The notes under the pieces were generated by a model that saw nothing but the letters and a program-made list of their open reading frames with translations, was not told the origin of the DNA and ran no database searches. A program made the position numbers and the translations under genes. A DNA stretch of 64,000 nt from Geobacillus thermodenitrificans subsp. thermodenitrificans DSM 465 (GTDB lineage: Bacteria; Bacillota; Bacilli; Bacillales; Anoxybacillaceae). This document shows positions 44,395-53,303 of the stretch, one piece after another. The stretch lies in contig NZ_AYKT01000002.1 in the NCBI RefSeq assembly GCF_000496575.1, positions 1 through 64,000 on the forward strand. Reading direction: 5' to 3'. Position 1 is the stretch's first letter, and each line of letters begins with the position of its first letter.

Positions 44395-45183
44395 ATGGAC
44401 GGGGACATCATCGACCAATACCGGTTTCCGTCGCCGCATCCGGACATCGACGTCTTTTTTGTCACCTATATGGCGCAAGGACTGAAAGTGAAAGGATTTT
44501 TGGCCGTGCCGAAACAAAACGACGTGTATGACGGGTTTTTGTATTTGCGCGGCGGGATCAAAAACGTCGGACAAGTGCGGGTGCCACGCCTCATCCAATT
44601 CGCTTCCCATGGATTTGTCGTCTTCGCCCCGCTTTACCGCGGCAACGGAGGCGGGGAAGGGAACGAAGATTTTGTCGGTGAAGACCGTTATGATGCGCTT
44701 GCCGGATTTGAGCTCCTGCGCCGCCATCCGCTTGTTCACCCGGGGCGTGTGCACGTGTTCGGTTTCTCCCGCGGCGGGGCGATGGCGCTTCATACCGCTT
44801 TGTTGGCCGAGCGGGTCTGTTCGGTCGCGGTCTGGGGAGGGGTGACCGATTTGGAGCTGACGTATTGGGAGCGGTTGGACTTGCGGCGGATGATGAAGCG
44901 CGTCATCGGCGGGACACCGAACAAATACCCGGAACGCTACCGTCACCGTACGCCGCTTTATAACCTAGAGCGCCTCAAAGCGCCTGTGCTCATCATCCAT
45001 GGCGAGCGAGATACAAACGTATCGATTGAGCATGCGTGGCGGCTGGAGCGGCGGCTCAAGCAGCTCGACCGACCGGTCACCGCTTGGTACTTCCCTGAGT
45101 TCAATCACTATTTCCCGCCGCAAGATAATCGAAAGACGGTGCAACGGCTCACCGAATGGATGAAACAACAGCCGACGGTATGA
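44395..45183 (+). CDS. ytmA: Alpha/beta-hydrolase of the prolyl-oligopeptidase family (YtmA-like)
   Basis: A 262-residue alpha/beta-hydrolase. The nucleophile elbow is FGFSRGGAMALHTALL (Ser around residue 126), the acid is in HGERDTNVSIEHAW and the His in PEFNHYFPPQ. The N-terminal YLRGGIKNVGQVRVPRLIQF and YRGNGGGEGNEDF motifs fit short-chain S9-type peptidases/esterases. The substrate is unknown. AAAGGAGAG precedes the ATG. Its position and the following DUF2584 gene match B. subtilis ytmA-ytmB. Confidence 0.88.
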   Translation: MDGDIIDQYRFPSPHPDIDVFFVTYMAQGLKVKGFLAVPKQNDVYDGFLYLRGGIKNVGQVRVPRLIQFASHGFVVFAPLYRGNGGGEGNEDFVGEDRYDALAGFELLRRHPLVHPGRVHVFGFSRGGAMALHTALLAERVCSVAVWGGVTDLELTYWERLDLRRMMKRVIGGTPNKYPERYRHRTPLYNLERLKAPVLIIHGERDTNVSIEHAWRLERRLKQLDRPVTAWYFPEFNHYFPPQDNRKTVQRLTEWMKQQPTV

Positions 45184-45331
45184 TACGATAGGATGGGAAG
45201 GATGTTGAGGAAACCGCTCATAAGAAGCCTCGGGAGCTTGCCAACATCACCATTGGCAGAAAACGATGATGTTGGGAGGACGGCTTCGTGGGCTATAAAC
45301 GAATCGATCAGGTGCAAGGAGGTCGGAAACG

Positions 45332-45574
45332 ATGGGCATGCCGATGGAGCTGCAGACGCTCATTGTCACAAAAGGAAAAGAACAGCGCGTTCAAGGCAAT
45401 TTGTTTGTGCTCGAAAAAGAAGGCTACCGCTTATACCCGCTTGACGTGCCGCTTGAAGTGCGCCGGACGCTGCAAAGCGAAGCGAGCGGCATCGCGGTCG
45501 TAAGAAAGCTCGAATGGGAAGATAACAAGACAACGGTTACGTATGAGCTCGTCAGCTTGTATTCCACCAATTGA
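45332..45574 (+). CDS. ytmB: YtmB-like DUF2584 protein
   Basis: An 80-residue protein with MGMPMELQTLIVTKGKEQRV and IAVVRKLEWEDNKTTVTYEL, a small beta-rich fold. It matches DUF2584/YtmB, of unknown function. AAGGAGGTC stands eight bases before the ATG. It follows ytmA after about 150 bases, in which two alternative hairpins can form (CCAACATCA with TGATGTTGG; TGCCAA with TTGGCA). A terminator comes soon after. Confidence 0.82.
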   Translation: MGMPMELQTLIVTKGKEQRVQGNLFVLEKEGYRLYPLDVPLEVRRTLQSEASGIAVVRKLEWEDNKTTVTYELVSLYSTN

Positions 45575-45621
45575 ACACGAAGCGTCGGGCAAATGAGCGC
45601 GGAATTGGTCCATCAGGCAGG

Positions 45622-45648
45622 GGCGCAAACCGAAGGACGGTTTGCGCC
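45622..45648 (+). terminator. Terminator of ytmB
   Basis: Perfect stem GGCGCAAACC/GGTTTGCGCC with a short loop. The tail is only weakly T-rich. Confidence 0.65.
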
Positions 45649-45730
45649 TTGCCATAGATAAGAGGAAAAAAGGCCCTGCTTGTCAAAGAGAAAGAGAATC
45701 ACGGAGACCGAAATAGAGGAAAGAACAGAA

Positions 45731-45764
45731 AAAACGGCCGGACAGGATGTTCCCTGTCCGGCCG
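45731..45764 (-). terminator. Terminator of pckA
   Basis: GGCCGGACAGG pairs with CCTGTCCGGCC across six bases, followed on the minus strand by TTTTT. Located right after the pckA stop. Confidence 0.88.
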
Positions 45765-45772
45765 GGTGTTTG

Positions 45773-47359
45773 TTAAACGAGCGGTCCACCGAGTTTTTCA
45801 ATGGACGGATCGATGTGAGCGAATTTTTGGAAGTTAGCGCGGAATTTTTCCGCCAGTTCTTTCGCTTTTTGTTCGTACGCTTGTTTGTCTGCCCATGTGT
45901 TTTGCGGACGCAAGACGTCATCTGGCACGCCCGGGACGTGGGCAGGGATGGCAAGACCGAAAATCGGGTCTTGGACCGTTTCGACGTTGTCAAGCTCCCC
46001 TTCGACGGCGGCTTGTACCATCGCGCGGGTGTAGGCGAGCTTCATTCGGCTGCCGACGCCGTATGGTCCTCCTGTCCAACCAGTGTTGACCAAAAAGACA
46101 CGGACGTTATGCTCAGCGATTTTTTGCCCGAGCATTTCGGCGTATTCGACGGCCGGGCGCGGCAAAAACGGCGCGCCAAAGCATGTCGAGAACGTCGCTT
46201 CCGGTTCAGTGACGCCGCGTTCGGTGCCGGCGAGTTTGCTTGTGTAGCCGCTTAAGAAATGGTACATCGCCTGTTCGCGCGTCAGCTTGCTGATCGGCGG
46301 CAAGACGCCAAACGCATCGGCCGTCAAGAACACGATGGTCGACGGATGGCCGGCAACGCTTGGGTCAACGATGTTTTTGATCGCCTGAAGCGGATAGGCC
46401 GCGCGCGTGTTTTCCGTCAATGTCCCGTCATCGTAATCCGGAACCCGTGTCGCATCATGGAGAATGACGTTTTCAAGCACGGCGCCAAAGCCGATGGCAT
46501 CAAAAATTTGCGGCTCTTTCTCGCGCGATAAGTTGATGCATTTCGCATAGCAGCCGCCTTCGATGTTGAAAATGCCGCGGCTCGACCAGCCGTGTTCGTC
46601 ATCGCCGATCAAGCGGCGTTTCGGGTCGGTCGAGAGCGTTGTTTTCCCGGTTCCCGACAGGCCGAAGAAGAGGGCGACGTCGCCTTCCTGACCGACGTTG
46701 GCCGAGCAGTGCATCGGCAAGATGCCTTGTTCCGGCAGCAAATAGTTCATGACCGAGAAGATCGATTTTTTCATTTCGCCCGCATATTCCGTTCCACCGA
46801 TCAAGACGGTGCGCTGTTCGAACGAGATGATGATAAACGCTTCCGAACGCGTCCCGTCAACGGCCGGGTCTGCTTTAAAGTTCGGCGCGCAAATGACGGT
46901 GAATTGCGGTTCATGGTCGGCGAGTTCTTCCGTGCTTGGACGGATGAACAGCTGATGGACAAACAAGTTGTGCCAAGCGAATTCGTTCACCACTTGAATC
47001 GGCAGCCGCGCTTTCGGGTCAGCGCCGGCGAAGCCTTTAAAGACGAACAGTTCATCTTTTTTCATTAAATAATCGAGCACTTTATCATATAATTTTTGAA
47101 ATGTCTCCGGTGCCATTGGTTGGTTGACCGTTCCCCAATCGATGTTCTGTTTCGTCGACGGTTCTTCAACGATGTATTTGTCTTTCGGTGACCGTCCGGT
47201 ATATTTACCGGTCGTGACGGCGACAGCGCCAGTGTGCGTCAGCCGCCCTTCGTTTCGGTGCAGCACTTTTTCGACGAGCTCAGCAACGGACAACTGGTGA
47301 TGTACGTACGGTTTTTGCAGCAGCAAAGAAAGCTTATTGGTCATTTTTGCGATCCCCAT
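45773..47359 (-). CDS. pckA: Phosphoenolpyruvate carboxykinase (ATP)
   Basis: A 528-residue enzyme that makes phosphoenolpyruvate from oxaloacetate and ATP, the first step of gluconeogenesis. The kinase-1a P-loop is [15 protein letters not shown], the kinase-2 motif is [10 protein letters not shown], and the PEPCK signature MHCSANVG is present. Length is the usual one. The ATG taken follows GGCAGG by about eight bases; a GTG two codons earlier is possible. Read leftward, divergent from metK. Confidence 0.96.
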   Translation of the reverse strand: MGIAKMTNKLSLLLQKPYVHHQLSVAELVEKVLHRNEGRLTHTGAVAVTTGKYTGRSPKDKYIVEEPSTKQNIDWGTVNQPMAPETFQKLYDKVLDYLMKKDELFVFKGFAGADPKARLPIQVVNEFAWHNLFVHQLFIRPSTEELADHEPQFTVICAPNFKADPAVDGTRSEAFIIISFEQRTVLIGGTEYAGEMKKSIFSVMNYLLPEQGILPMHCSANVGQEGDVALFFGLSGTGKTTLSTDPKRRLIGDDEHGWSSRGIFNIEGGCYAKCINLSREKEPQIFDAIGFGAVLENVILHDATRVPDYDDGTLTENTRAAYPLQAIKNIVDPSVAGHPSTIVFLTADAFGVLPPISKLTREQAMYHFLSGYTSKLAGTERGVTEPEATFSTCFGAPFLPRPAVEYAEMLGQKIAEHNVRVFLVNTGWTGGPYGVGSRMKLAYTRAMVQAAVEGELDNVETVQDPIFGLAIPAHVPGVPDDVLRPQNTWADKQAYEQKAKELAEKFRANFQKFAHIDPSIEKLGGPLV

Positions 47360-47498
47360 GTTCACAACCTGCCTTTTTTATTGGAATTCCTCTTGAAAAT
47401 AGTATAACACATTTTTATTAATAGTCCATACTAATTGTGTAGGTTTTTTAAACTTAGTTTGGCCTATTTTTCAGATAATAAAAAATTTGTTTCTGCGG

Positions 47499-47528
47499 TT
47501 GACTTTGCTTATTTCATTACGATAAGAT
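47499..47528 (+). promoter_or_regulatory. Promoter of the metK transcript
   Basis: TTGACT (47499-47504), an 18-base spacer and TAAGAT (47523-47528), placed so that transcription starts just before the SAM riboswitch. Confidence 0.6.
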
Positions 47529-47545
47529 AAGTCATTGAACGGATA

Positions 47546-47662
47546 CTCTTATCCCGAGCCGGTGGAGGGACAGGCCCGATGAAACCCAGCAACCGTCACA
47601 ATTTTACAATATGTGAAAAGGTGCTAACCTGTGGCAAGGCGTGGTCCTTGAACGATAAGAGT
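47546..47662 (+). promoter_or_regulatory. SAM-I riboswitch (S-box) of metK
   Basis: Carries the S-box core: CTCTTATCCCGAGCCGGTGG, AGGGAC-GGCCC-GATGAAACCC, CAGCAACC, the P3 hairpin and AGGTGCTAA, TGGTCCTTGAACGATAAGAG. The first and last 8 bases (CTCTTATC/GATAAGAG) form P1. With high S-adenosylmethionine the anti-antiterminator forms, letting the terminator at 47688-47720 stop transcription. So the gene that makes SAM is shut off by SAM. Confidence 0.95.
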
Positions 47663-47687
47663 GAAAGGAAGCAATACGATTGCAATG

Positions 47688-47720
47688 ACCTTTCCTCACC
47701 GTGACAGGAAAGGTTTTTTT
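47688..47720 (+). terminator. Riboswitch-controlled terminator before metK
   Basis: ACCTTTCCT pairs with AGGAAAGGT, followed by TTTTTTT. Its placement after the S-box and before metK is the standard arrangement of a SAM-I expression platform. Confidence 0.92.
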
Positions 47721-47779
47721 ATATGAAGGGAAACGAGTTCCGTATCGCCACATTATGTCAAGAGGAGGAAATGAGCCGA

Positions 47780-48994
47780 ATGTCAGCCAAACGCCGCTTG
47801 TTCACTTCAGAATCTGTAACAGAAGGGCATCCGGATAAAATTTGTGACCAAATTTCGGATGCCATTTTGGATGCCATTTTAGAAAAAGATCCGAATGCCC
47901 GTGTCGCTTGTGAAACGAGCGTCACAACAGGTCTCGTGCTTGTTAGCGGGGAAATTACGACCTCGACGTACGTCGATATTCCGCGCATCGTTCGCGATAC
48001 GGTCCGCGAGATCGGCTATACGCGTGCGAAGTTCGGGTTTGACGCCGATACGTGCGCGGTGTTGACGGCCATTGACGAGCAGTCGCCGGATATCGCGATG
48101 GGGGTTGACCAGGCACTTGAGGCACGCGAAGGTCAGATGACTGACGAAGAAATTGAAGCGATCGGTGCCGGCGACCAAGGGCTCATGTTTGGATTTGCCT
48201 GCAATGAAACGGAAGAGCTTATGCCGCTCCCGATTTCGCTTGCCCATCGTCTGTCGCGCCGATTGGCCGAAGTGCGCAAAACGGATGTTTTGCCATACTT
48301 GCGTCCAGACGGCAAAACGCAAGTGACGATCGAATATGATGAAAACGGCAAACCGGTGCGCGTGGATACGATTGTCATTTCAACGCAGCATCATCCGGAA
48401 ATTGAGCACGACCAAATCGAACGCGATATGAAAGAACACGTCATCAAGCCGATTGTTCCGGCGGAGTTGTTGGATGAGAACACGAAATATTTCATCAACC
48501 CGACCGGCCGCTTCGTCATCGGTGGTCCGCAAGGGGACGCTGGACTGACAGGACGGAAAATCATCGTTGACACGTACGGCGGTTACGCTCGCCATGGCGG
48601 TGGTGCATTCTCGGGGAAAGACCCGACGAAAGTTGACCGCTCGGCAGCATATGCGGCTCGCTATGTTGCGAAAAACATTGTTGCGGCCGGACTGGCCGAC
48701 AAGTGCGAAGTGCAGCTTGCTTACGCCATCGGCGTCGCTCGTCCGGTATCGATTTCGATTGATACGTTTGGCACCGGCAAAGTGTCGGAAGACGTTTTAA
48801 TTGAAGTTGTCCGCAACAACTTCGATCTTCGCCCGGCTGGCATCATCAAAATGCTGGATCTGCGTCGTCCGATTTATAAACAAACAGCGGCTTACGGCCA
48901 TTTCGGGCGCACGGATGTCGACTTGCCGTGGGAGCGCACGGATAAAGCAGCGGTGCTGAAAGAGCAAGCGATGGCATTAGCGAAAAACGAATAA
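47780..48994 (+). CDS. metK: S-adenosylmethionine synthetase
   Basis: A 404-residue enzyme that joins ATP and methionine to give SAM. The N terminus [20 protein letters not shown] holds the substrate His; [12 protein letters not shown], the ATP site [20 protein letters not shown] and [20 protein letters not shown] are signatures. Length is normal. The ATG before SAKRRLF is favoured by family alignment; another ATG three codons upstream lies closer to AGAGGAGG. Controlled by the SAM riboswitch above. Confidence 0.97.
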   Translation: MSAKRRLFTSESVTEGHPDKICDQISDAILDAILEKDPNARVACETSVTTGLVLVSGEITTSTYVDIPRIVRDTVREIGYTRAKFGFDADTCAVLTAIDEQSPDIAMGVDQALEAREGQMTDEEIEAIGAGDQGLMFGFACNETEELMPLPISLAHRLSRRLAEVRKTDVLPYLRPDGKTQVTIEYDENGKPVRVDTIVISTQHHPEIEHDQIERDMKEHVIKPIVPAELLDENTKYFINPTGRFVIGGPQGDAGLTGRKIIVDTYGGYARHGGGAFSGKDPTKVDRSAAYAARYVAKNIVAAGLADKCEVQLAYAIGVARPVSISIDTFGTGKVSEDVLIEVVRNNFDLRPAGIIKMLDLRRPIYKQTAAYGHFGRTDVDLPWERTDKAAVLKEQAMALAKNE

Positions 48995-48999
48995 ATGAA

Positions 49000-49050
49000 A
49001 AACGGAGGGGGACTGCACTAAGGTGAGTCTTCCTCCGTTTCTTTTTATAG
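49000..49050 (+). terminator. Terminator of metK
   Basis: AAACGGAGGGGGA pairs, imperfectly, with TCTTCCTCCGTTT, followed by CTTTTTAT. Confidence 0.75.
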
Positions 49051-49114
49051 ACATCGAAATGAAGCGTGCTGTTGTTGGTTCTGTCCTTTTTAGCCGCTGT
49101 GAAAAGATGGCAGG

Positions 49115-49636
49115 TCAGCTTCTGTTTTGTTGGAGCGCCTTGTAATATTGCCCTTTTTCTACATATTCGCGGCGGATGCGTTCCATTTCGCGGAAATCGT
49201 CTTCCGTCAGCTCGCGGACGACTTTCGCCGGCCGGCCGAGGGCGAGCACGTTCGGCGGGATTTTTTTGCCGGGCGGCACTAAGCTGCCAGCGCCGATAAA
49301 CGCTCCTTCGCCGATTTCCGCACGGTCAAGAATGATCGAGCCCATGCCGATGAGGGCGTGTTTCCGGACGATGGCGCTGTGCAAAATGACTTGATGGCCC
49401 ACGGTCACGCCGTCTTCAATGATGAGCGGATTGTTTGGACTTTGATGCAAAATTGAGTTATCTTGAATATTGACCCGGTTGCCGATAATGGTCGGCGCCA
49501 CGTCACCGCGAATGACGGTGTTAAACCAGATGCTCGTCTCCTCGCCGATCGTGACATCGCCGGTGATCGTCACATAATCGGCGATAAAGGCGGACGGGGC
49601 AATTTGCGGTGTTTTTCCTTTGTATGGATAAATCAT
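49115..49636 (-). CDS. ytoA: Gamma-carbonic-anhydrase-like hexapeptide protein (YtoA)
   Basis: A 173-residue left-handed beta-helix protein. Hexapeptide repeats fill residues about 15-125 (IGEETSIWFNTVIRGD, IGNRVNIQDNSILHQS, IEDGVTVGHQVILH), and histidines at HQ, GHQ and LHS positions are the zinc ligands of the gamma class. The family includes carbonic anhydrases and acyltransferase-like proteins such as PaaY; true activity of YtoA is unproven. AAAGGAACG precedes the ATG. Stands alone, leftward. Confidence 0.88.
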   Translation of the reverse strand: MIYPYKGKTPQIAPSAFIADYVTITGDVTIGEETSIWFNTVIRGDVAPTIIGNRVNIQDNSILHQSPNNPLIIEDGVTVGHQVILHSAIVRKHALIGMGSIILDRAEIGEGAFIGAGSLVPPGKKIPPNVLALGRPAKVVRELTEDDFREMERIRREYVEKGQYYKALQQNRS

Positions 49637-49808
49637 CGCTTTCGTTCCTTTCTTTTGCGAAATCGTCAGCTCATTCTTATTTTACAAAGTTGTCTGCCGT
49701 TCGTAAACGGAATGAAATAGATGATGACCAAGGCGGTTTTCCACAGTTGTAGAGATGGAAATACTAGGAGATGAAAAAAGCACTGTTTTTGCGCCCGAGG
49801 TGAGCCCA

Positions 49809-50891
49809 TTGAAAATCCCGACACATCCCATTGCGTTAATGAAAATGGTATATCGTGACGTGTTTCCCCTTGTCCATCGCGAGCTTTCCTATTGGCGGCA
49901 GCGGGCGGAGCGCATTCCTGACCCGGAGTTGCGCCGGCAAGCGTTAGCAAGCATCGCGTCGAAAACGTTCCATTGTGAAGGCGGCGCGATTTTGGCGCTT
50001 TTGGCTCGGGAGAAATTAGAAGCATGCATTCGCTTTATCGTCGCGTATCAGACGATTAGCGATTACTTAGATAACTTGTGCGACCGGAGCACATCGCTTG
50101 ATCCGCTCGATTTTCGCGCCTTGCATGATTCAATGCCGGATGCGCTCACCATTGGGGCAGAGCCGTCCAACTATTACCGCTACCGCCGTGAGCAGGAAGA
50201 CGGCGGCTATTTGCCGGATCTTGTGCGCACATGCCAAGAGGTGCTCGCGACAGTGCGACATTACGAAACGATCGTTCCGTTTTTGCATGAGCTTGCCGGA
50301 TATTATTGCGACTTGCAAGTACATAAACATGTCGACACAAAAGAGCGCGTGCCGCGGCTGGAGAGATGGTTTGCCCAATACAAAGACAGCTTGCCGCCGA
50401 TGGAATGGTATGAGTTTTCCGCCTGTTCCGGCTCGACGCTCGGCATTTTTTGCCTTGTGGCGTACGCCTTTGGCGAGTCGATGCCGCCGGAGATGGCAAA
50501 ACAAGTGCGCGACGGTTATTTTCCGTACATTCAAGGGCTGCACATTTTGCTTGACTATTTGATCGATCAGGAAGAAGACCGCGAAGGCGGCGATTTGAAC
50601 TTTTGCTTTTACTATCCGAATGAAACCGTGCTGCTGGAACGGCTTTGCCACTTTATTGAAGAAGCGGACCGCCATGTCGGCACGCTGCCGCATGGCAAGT
50701 TCCACCGCTTGATTCATCGCGGCTTGCTTGGTCTGTATTTGTCCGATGAGAAAGTGAAAAAACAGCGCGCCTTGCGCCGGCTGGCGCGTCAACTCGTCCG
50801 CGCCGGCGGGGCGGCATCGCAGTTTTTTTATTGGAACGGAAAAGCGTATCGCTTTTGGCAGGAGAAACAAAAACGGCTGTCTTTTTCATAA
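49809..50891 (+). CDS. ytpB: Tetraprenyl-beta-curcumene synthase (YtpB-like)
   Basis: A 360-residue all-helical terpene synthase (DUF2600). Two Asp-rich motifs can bind Mg-diphosphate: QTISDYLDNLCDRS and LLDYLIDQEEDREG. In B. subtilis YtpB cyclises tetraprenyl diphosphate to a C35 monocyclic sesquarterpene. The TTG start is supported by GAGGTGAG; an upstream ATG at 49755 lacks a site. Length is close to the B. subtilis enzyme. The terminator overlaps the stop. It is convergent with the ytqA-ytqB pair. Confidence 0.85.
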   Translation: MKIPTHPIALMKMVYRDVFPLVHRELSYWRQRAERIPDPELRRQALASIASKTFHCEGGAILALLAREKLEACIRFIVAYQTISDYLDNLCDRSTSLDPLDFRALHDSMPDALTIGAEPSNYYRYRREQEDGGYLPDLVRTCQEVLATVRHYETIVPFLHELAGYYCDLQVHKHVDTKERVPRLERWFAQYKDSLPPMEWYEFSACSGSTLGIFCLVAYAFGESMPPEMAKQVRDGYFPYIQGLHILLDYLIDQEEDREGGDLNFCFYYPNETVLLERLCHFIEEADRHVGTLPHGKFHRLIHRGLLGLYLSDEKVKKQRALRRLARQLVRAGGAASQFFYWNGKAYRFWQEKQKRLSFS

Positions 50892-50903
50892 AGACAGCCG
50901 TTT
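50871..50903. terminator. Terminator of ytpB, shared with the mnmM side
   Basis: A perfect 14-bp stem AAACGGCTGTCTTT/AAAGACAGCCGTTT around five bases, overlapping the ytpB stop. T-rich on both sides. Confidence 0.9.
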
Positions 50904-50943
50904 ATTGCTTGATGATGGATCGGCGAAAGGGAGACGTCTCCGC

Positions 50944-51516
50944 CTATCGCTTTTCGAGCGCGATAATAAACGGCGGATCGTTGCGCCGATTCAAGAATTC
51001 GTATTTGAGTACGTGGGTGTGTTGCTGGTCGAGGGAACGCACATAATCAAGCAACGCGTCACGTTCGATTTTTCCTTCCGGATGGCCGTGGTAAACGACA
51101 AGAACGATGACGCCGCCCGGCTTCATGATGGAAAGAAGCTGTTCGACCGCCTGAATCGTCGATTCCGGTTGGGTGACAATCTGTTTATCACCGCCCGGCA
51201 AATAGCCGAGGTTGAAAACGGCGCCGGCAATCCGTCCATACACATCGCTAGGAAGCGCTGTGAGCAGCTCGCTATGGCTTTGTTGGAATAACGTGACCCG
51301 GTCGTGCAGCCCGTGTTCAGAAAGGCGGGCTGTTGTCGCTGTGATGGCCTCCGGTTGAATGTCAAATCCGAACACATGTCCGCTATCGCCGACGAGTTCC
51401 GCAAGGTAGACGGTGTCATGGCCGTTGCCGACCGTTGCGTCGATGGCAAGATCGCCTTCTGTGACGGCACGTTCAAGCAAAAAGCGGGCAAACGGCAAAA
51501 TGTTCATCAATGTCAT
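50944..51516 (-). CDS. mnmM: tRNA (mnm5s2U34) methyltransferase MnmM (YtqB)
   Basis: A 190-residue class I methyltransferase. The SAM loop is AIDATVGNGHDTVYLAELVG (about residues 23-42), with FGFDIQPEAI and FNLGYLPGGD following. B. subtilis YtqB has been reported as MnmM, which methylates nm5s2U34 of tRNAs to mnm5s2U. It overlaps the preceding radical-SAM gene as ATGA, so they form a two-gene operon. It acts on wobble uridines in the cytoplasm. Confidence 0.85.
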   Translation of the reverse strand: MTLMNILPFARFLLERAVTEGDLAIDATVGNGHDTVYLAELVGDSGHVFGFDIQPEAITATTARLSEHGLHDRVTLFQQSHSELLTALPSDVYGRIAGAVFNLGYLPGGDKQIVTQPESTIQAVEQLLSIMKPGGVIVLVVYHGHPEGKIERDALLDYVRSLDQQHTHVLKYEFLNRRNDPPFIIALEKR

Positions 51517-52472
51517 CGGGCCGTCACCTCTTGTTTGTACCGTTTTCCTTGATAGCTGTTGCGCCGCTTGAGTTCGGCGTCAATGGCGTTTAACACTTCC
51601 CATTTGTTGGCGCTCCACATCGGACCAATGAGCAAGTCGATCGGCCCGTCGCCGGTGATGCGATGGACGACCATCTCCGGTGGCAGCACTTCAAGCTGGT
51701 CGCACACGAGATGGACGTATTCGTCAAACGTTAAAAACTTCACGAGCCCTTTTTCATATTGCTTCACCATCGGTGTCCCTTTTAATAAATGAAGCAAATG
51801 GATTTTGATGCCTTGCACGTCCATGGCGGCGACGGTTTTGGCTGTTTCCATCATCATGTCGTACGTCTCAAGTGGCAAGCCGTTAATGAGATGGACACAG
51901 ACACGGATGCCGTGCCGGCGCAGTTTTTGTACGCCATCGACAAAACATTGGAAATCATGCGCCCGGTTGATCAGTTGCGCCGTCCGCTCGTGGATCGTTT
52001 GCAAACCGAGTTCGACCCATAAATACGTCCGTTCGTTCAATTCCGCTAAATAATCGACGACCTCATCCGGCAGGCAGTCGGGGCGCGTGGCGATGGACAG
52101 GCCGACGACTCCGTCAAGGCCGAGCACGGTTTCGTATTTTTCACGCAGCACCTCGACGGGGGCGTGTGTATTGGTGAACGCTTGAAAGTACGCCAAATAT
52201 TTGCCGTCTTTCCACTTTTGGTGCATTTTTTCCTTAATCGTATGAAATTGCGTCACTAAATCATCGACCCGGTTGCCGGCAAAGTCGCCTGATCCGGCAG
52301 CGCTGCAAAATGTACACCCTCCGTACGCCACCGTCCCGTCGCGGTTCGGGCAATCAAAGCCGCCATCAAGCGCGACTTTAAACACTTTATGTCCGAACGT
52401 CTGGCGTAAATGATAGTTCCACGTATGATACCGTTTATGGTCGTTTGTATATGGAAACGGGTTTGCCTGCAT
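51513..52472 (-). CDS. ytqA: Radical SAM protein, YtqA/MnmL-like (TIGR01212)
   Basis: A 319-residue radical-SAM enzyme. The iron-sulfur Cys motif is CPNRDGTVAYGGCTFC (C-x12-C-x2-C, about residues 39-54), as in TIGR01212. Further SAM-fold blocks are YFQAFTNTHAPVEVLREKYE and GLSIATRPDCL. Related YtqA in B. subtilis is implicated in the same mnm5s2U34 tRNA pathway as MnmM. AAGGAGGG precedes the ATG. The upstream in-frame extension lacks a site. Overlap with mnmM suggests joint action. Confidence 0.82.
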   Translation of the reverse strand: MQANPFPYTNDHKRYHTWNYHLRQTFGHKVFKVALDGGFDCPNRDGTVAYGGCTFCSAAGSGDFAGNRVDDLVTQFHTIKEKMHQKWKDGKYLAYFQAFTNTHAPVEVLREKYETVLGLDGVVGLSIATRPDCLPDEVVDYLAELNERTYLWVELGLQTIHERTAQLINRAHDFQCFVDGVQKLRRHGIRVCVHLINGLPLETYDMMMETAKTVAAMDVQGIKIHLLHLLKGTPMVKQYEKGLVKFLTFDEYVHLVCDQLEVLPPEMVVHRITGDGPIDLLIGPMWSANKWEVLNAIDAELKRRNSYQGKRYKQEVTAR

Positions 52473-52630
52473 GAATACCGCTTCCCTCCTTGCTTTGAAA
52501 AAATCCCACCATCCTTGCATTGTACCATGAATGGCGGCAAAAAGCGATCGCTGCCAATCATTGACGTGATACGGATGACGCCGGCGGCGCATAGTAAACA
52601 TGAGGGAACATCATGAAAAGAGGTGAACGC

Positions 52631-52894
52631 ATGGCAACAAGACAATCGGTCGAGGAGTTTTTGCAGCGGTGTGAAGATGTGATCCGCTTTGCGAAAGAGC
52701 AATATACAGAAGCGCAAAAACAAGAACATTATAATCTCATTGAATATACAAACGCCCAGCAAATGCTCGAGCAAACCGTCAACGATTTGGCGCACTTGGC
52801 GTTAAGCTGCAACGCCCAGCAGCGCGAGCAGCTGCATCGGATGCGGCTTCAGCTTGAGCAACTGCAAAACGAAATGATTTTGCTTGACCGCTAA
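52631..52894 (+). CDS. ytzC: YtzC-like DUF2524 protein (87 aa)
   Basis: An 87-residue coiled-coil protein, MATRQSVEEFLQRCEDVIRF at its start, then EYTNAQQMLEQTVNDLAHLA and QREQLHRMRLQLEQLQNEMI. It is all-helical without membrane segment, matching DUF2524/YtzC. Function unknown. AAGAGGTGAACGC precedes the ATG. Divergent from ytqA with about 150 bases between their starts. Confidence 0.78.
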   Translation: MATRQSVEEFLQRCEDVIRFAKEQYTEAQKQEHYNLIEYTNAQQMLEQTVNDLAHLALSCNAQQREQLHRMRLQLEQLQNEMILLDR

Positions 52895-53023
52895 AAGGCG
52901 GTGTCAATGAACGCCCTTGATGGGGAGGGGGAAGCGTTTCCGAAGTTGGGCGCCCCGTCCCCTGGCAAAGGGGAGAAGAGAAGGCAAAATGCGACACGAA
53001 AAAAGAAGGGAGGATGATGCGAC

Positions 53024-53188
53024 ATGAAGCGGCGTCTGAAACAAACGAACCCGGAACAGAAAACACGCAACAGTCAAAACAATAACGATCTCGAGCTGGG
53101 CCAAGATTTCGATCCGGTCAAACTGGCGAAAAAACAATACGAACAAACAGGCGGCCAGCCGGTTCGCTCCAAGCAGCGGAACGGATGA
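53024..53188 (+). CDS. Small hydrophilic unknown protein (54 aa)
   Basis: A 54-residue basic, Asn- and Gln-rich protein: MKRRLKQTNPEQKTRNSQNN then DLELGQDFDPVKLAKKQYEQ. AAGGGAGG stands ten bases before the ATG. Such short hydrophilic proteins occur between ytzC and the ytt genes in Bacillaceae. It may be a small spore or stress protein, but I cannot identify it. A terminator follows. Confidence 0.6.
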   Translation: MKRRLKQTNPEQKTRNSQNNNDLELGQDFDPVKLAKKQYEQTGGQPVRSKQRNG

Positions 53189-53206
53189 AGCATGGTGAAC
53201 AACGAG

Positions 53207-53232
53207 GGGGCATCACGTCGCCCTCTTTTTTA
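53207..53232 (+). terminator. Terminator of the 53024-53188 gene
   Basis: GAGGG pairs with CCCTC across a twelve-base loop, followed by TTTTTT. Confidence 0.75.
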
Positions 53233-53303
53233 TTGCTTTTTTTTCCTTTCCCCTCTACAATTATTTTGGGAAACGAAATAAATCAAGCAAAGGATGATGA
53301 CCG

